6,881 bases of DNA. Origin: an uncultured Paracoccus sp. (GTDB lineage Bacteria; Pseudomonadota; Alphaproteobacteria; Rhodobacterales; Rhodobacteraceae). Below are positions 4,967-6,881 of this stretch, piece after piece. The stretch lies in contig CALLYR010000357.1 in NCBI GenBank assembly GCA_937859005.1, positions 1-6,881 on the forward strand, given 5' to 3'. Position numbers and translations under genes: made by a program. The first letter of the stretch is position 1; each line of letters begins with the position of its first letter. The notes under the pieces were generated by a model that was given only the letters and a program-made list of their open reading frames with translations, searched no databases and was not told the origin of the DNA.

Positions 4967-6196
4967 ATGGACTATGACGCCGCACTTGACCGGGCCATCG
5001 GGAAGCTGCACGAAGAAGGCCGCTATCGCACCTTCATCGACATCGAACGGCGCAAGGGGGCATTCCCGCAGGCGATCTGGACCCGCCCGGACGGGTCCGA
5101 ACGGGAAATCACCGTCTGGTGCGGCAACGACTATCTGGGCATGGGCCAGCATCCCGCGGTCCTCTCCGCCATGCACGAGGCGCTGGATGCGACCGGCGCG
5201 GGGTCGGGCGGGACCCGCAACATTTCCGGGACCACCGTCTATCACAAGCGGCTGGAAGCCGAACTGGCCGACCTGCACGGGAAAGAGGCCGCGCTGGTCT
5301 TTTCATCTGCCTATATCGCCAATGACGCGACGCTCTCGACCCTGCCCAGGCTGTTTCCCGGCCTCATCATCTATTCGGACGAACTGAACCACGCCTCCAT
5401 GATCGAGGGGATCAAGCGCACCGGCGGCGCCAGGCGGATCTTCCGCCACAACGACGTGGCCCATCTGCGCGAACTGCTGGCGGCGGACGACCCCGCCGCG
5501 CCCAAGCTGATCGCCTTCGAATCGATCTATTCGATGGACGGCGACTTCGGCCCCATCGCCGCGATCTGCGACCTCGCGGACGAATTCAACGCCCTGACCT
5601 ATCTGGACGAGGTCCACGCGGTCGGCATGTACGGCCCCCGCGGCGGCGGCGTCGCCGAACGCGACGGGCTGCTGGACCGCATCGACATCTTCAACGGCAC
5701 GCTGGGCAAGGCCTTCGGCGTCTTCGGCGGCTATATCGCCGGAACGGCGAAGATGTGCGACGCGATCCGGTCCTATGCGCCGGGCTTTATCTTCACCACC
5801 TCGCTGCCGCCGGCGGTGGCGGCGGGGGCGGCGGCCTCGATCGCCTTTCTCAAGACGGCCGAGGGCGCGAAGCTGCGCGACACCCAGCAGTTGCACGCCC
5901 GCATCCTGAAGATGCGGCTGCGCGGCCTCGGCCTGCCGATCGACGACCGCGGCAGCCATATCGTGCCGGTCCATGTCGGCAATCCGGTCCATTGCAAGAT
6001 GCTTTCCGACATGTTGCTGGCGGATTTCGGCATCTATGTGCAGCCGATCAACTTTCCGACCGTGCCGCGCGGGACGGAACGGCTGCGCTTCACGCCCTCG
6101 CCGATCCATGATCCGCAGAAGATCGACGAACTGGTGCGGGCGATGGATGCGCTGTGGTCGCGGTGTGCGCTCAACCGTTCACATGCAGTCGCCTGA
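4967..6196 (+). CDS. hemA: 5-aminolevulinate synthase (C4/Shemin pathway)
   Basis: This 409-residue PLP enzyme condenses glycine and succinyl-CoA to 5-aminolevulinate, CO2 and CoA, the first committed step of haem, bacteriochlorophyll and corrinoid synthesis in alphaproteobacteria. It acts in the cytoplasm as a dimer. Key residues fall at the positions known from the Rhodobacter capsulatus enzyme: Arg21, Asn54, Thr83 and Asn85 (substrate binding), His142 (stacks on PLP), Ser189, Asp214 and His217 (cofactor), the Schiff-base Lys248 in GTLGKAFG, and Arg374 (binds the glycine carboxylate). The glycine-rich block GAGSGGTRN (77-85) is intact. The length is normal for the family. The ATG at 4967 is chosen because MDYDAALD matches known HemA N-termini and the ribosome-binding site spacing fits; ATG 4961 would add Met-Pro, and the open frame back to 4826 is not coding. 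The FNR-type box upstream indicates oxygen control. Confidence 0.98.
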   Translation: MDYDAALDRAIGKLHEEGRYRTFIDIERRKGAFPQAIWTRPDGSEREITVWCGNDYLGMGQHPAVLSAMHEALDATGAGSGGTRNISGTTVYHKRLEAELADLHGKEAALVFSSAYIANDATLSTLPRLFPGLIIYSDELNHASMIEGIKRTGGARRIFRHNDVAHLRELLAADDPAAPKLIAFESIYSMDGDFGPIAAICDLADEFNALTYLDEVHAVGMYGPRGGGVAERDGLLDRIDIFNGTLGKAFGVFGGYIAGTAKMCDAIRSYAPGFIFTTSLPPAVAAGAAASIAFLKTAEGAKLRDTQQLHARILKMRLRGLGLPIDDRGSHIVPVHVGNPVHCKMLSDMLLADFGIYVQPINFPTVPRGTERLRFTPSPIHDPQKIDELVRAMDALWSRCALNRSHAVA

Positions 6197-6308
6197 TGGC
6201 AGAATGCGGTGGGACTGATCGCGCAGCCGTGATATTCTCCTGCTAAACAAATATGTGCCGGATTCGTCTCTCGGGCGTTTAACGGCAAATAGAATGAGGC
6301 AGGCATAG
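6197..6308 (+). other. Short intergenic region, hemA to RodZ-like gene
   Basis: These 112 bp hold no gene and no clear intrinsic terminator for hemA. An AT-rich section (6231-6260) contains TATTCT at 6233-6238, a possible -10 with a TG one base further upstream than the usual extended form, but no matching -35. TGAGG at 6295-6299 is the likely ribosome-binding site of the next gene. The downstream gene may therefore be read from a weak own promoter or by readthrough from hemA. Confidence 0.4.
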
Positions 6309-6881
6309 ATGATCTGGATGCGGCCGCCGTCGCCGGCGGCGGATCAATCTTCTGACGGAGTGCAGGGCACGCCGCAGTTCGACGATTTCGAGATGCGGCT
6401 GGGGGACATGTTGCGCGGCGAACGCGCCACCCTGGGCAAGTCGTTGCTGGATGTGCAGCGCGAACTGCGCATCCGGGCCTCCTATGTCGCGGCCATCGAG
6501 AACTGCGATGTTGCCGCCTTTGATGCGACCAGCTTCATCGCCGGTTACGTCCGGTCCTATGCCCGCTATCTGGGGCTCGACCCCGACTGGGTGTTCCGGC
6601 GCTTCTGCGAGGAATCGGGCTTCCAGCCCCCCCATGGCATCGCCGCGGCCGCACCGGGACCGCGGCCCCCGCAGCAGCGGCCGTCCGACCCGGCCGAGGC
6701 GCTGGCCAATCCCCGCGCGCTGTTCATCCCCCAGCCCGAACCCTTCTGGTCCACGGTCGAACCACGGGCCATCGGCTCGATCCTGGTGATGGTCGCGCTG
6801 GCCTGCGGGCTGGGCTATGGCGGCTGGTCGGTCCTGCAAGAGGTGCAGAAGGTCAACCTGACGCCCTCGGACCAGCCGCCG
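6309..6881 (+). CDS. RodZ-like HTH and single-pass membrane protein, 3'-truncated
   Basis: The open frame runs from ATG 6309 off the end of the window (191 codons visible). Residues about 26-100 form an HTH_25/Xre-like domain typical of RodZ-family proteins (LGDMLRGERATLGKSLLDVQ, then IRASYVAAIEN, FIAGYVRSYARYLGLDP). A Pro/Ala/Gln-rich linker follows (about 107-150), then one hydrophobic helix at about 154-176 that should span the inner membrane, with the C-terminal part going to the periplasm. In RodZ the HTH domain binds MreB instead of DNA and links the cytoskeleton to cell-wall synthesis; a DUF4115-type periplasmic domain is expected beyond the edge. In short or coccoid Rhodobacterales the role may differ. 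The start is supported by TGAGG 9 nt upstream; ATG 6318 is a less likely alternative. TTC71-type context around the second helix shows no frameshift. Confidence 0.85.
   Translation, partial: MIWMRPPSPAADQSSDGVQGTPQFDDFEMRLGDMLRGERATLGKSLLDVQRELRIRASYVAAIENCDVAAFDATSFIAGYVRSYARYLGLDPDWVFRRFCEESGFQPPHGIAAAAPGPRPPQQRPSDPAEALANPRALFIPQPEPFWSTVEPRAIGSILVMVALACGLGYGGWSVLQEVQKVNLTPSDQPP

Noticed and set aside
5303..6109. 268-codon minus-strand open frame within hemA
   Set aside because: Shadow of the highly conserved hemA reading frame, with no motif of its own.

Overview
The window is a GC-rich chromosomal segment that reads like an alphaproteobacterium of the Rhodobacterales (Rhodobacter/Paracoccus type). 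The strongest evidence is a 5-aminolevulinate synthase (HemA) whose active-site residues fall at the same numbers as in the Rhodobacter capsulatus enzyme. A CarD/CdnL-family RNA polymerase regulator and a RodZ-like membrane HTH protein in compact gene order fit the same group. I see no phage, transposon, CRISPR array, tRNA or rRNA.

Layout. (1) 1-636 (+): 3' part of a metallo-beta-lactamase-fold hydrolase whose start lies outside the window. (2) 614-1702 (-): a YeeE/YedE (TsuA-type) sulfur-compound transporter, convergent with (1) and overlapping it by 23 bp. (3) 1703-2015: a 313-bp divergent intergenic region with repeats and small hairpins but no gene. (4) 2016-2528 (+): carD, followed by a good intrinsic terminator. 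(5) 2706-3563 (+): a P-loop (PAPS-dependent type) sulfotransferase with a GTG start, probably acquired; its 3' end runs antisense into (6). (6) 3418-4800 (-): an M20 dinuclear-zinc dipeptidase. (7) 4801-4966: a divergent promoter region with an FNR/FnrL-type box. (8) 4967-6196 (+): hemA. (9) 6309 to the window end (+): N-terminal part of a RodZ-like protein, cut by the window edge.

How the genes work together. Genes 1 and 2 plausibly belong to reduced-sulfur metabolism: MBL hydrolases and YeeE transporters often co-occur, although here they converge and are not one operon. carD and hemA are core genes with their own promoters. The FNR-type box upstream of hemA suggests that tetrapyrrole synthesis is induced at low oxygen, as known for FnrL in Rhodobacter. 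The sulfotransferase is the least typical gene in the window. I did not find a clearly new multi-gene system. The points most worth checking are the altered metal-binding motif of the MBL protein, the 146-bp antisense overlap of sulfotransferase and dipeptidase, the hemA promoter architecture, and the repeats and hairpins upstream of carD.
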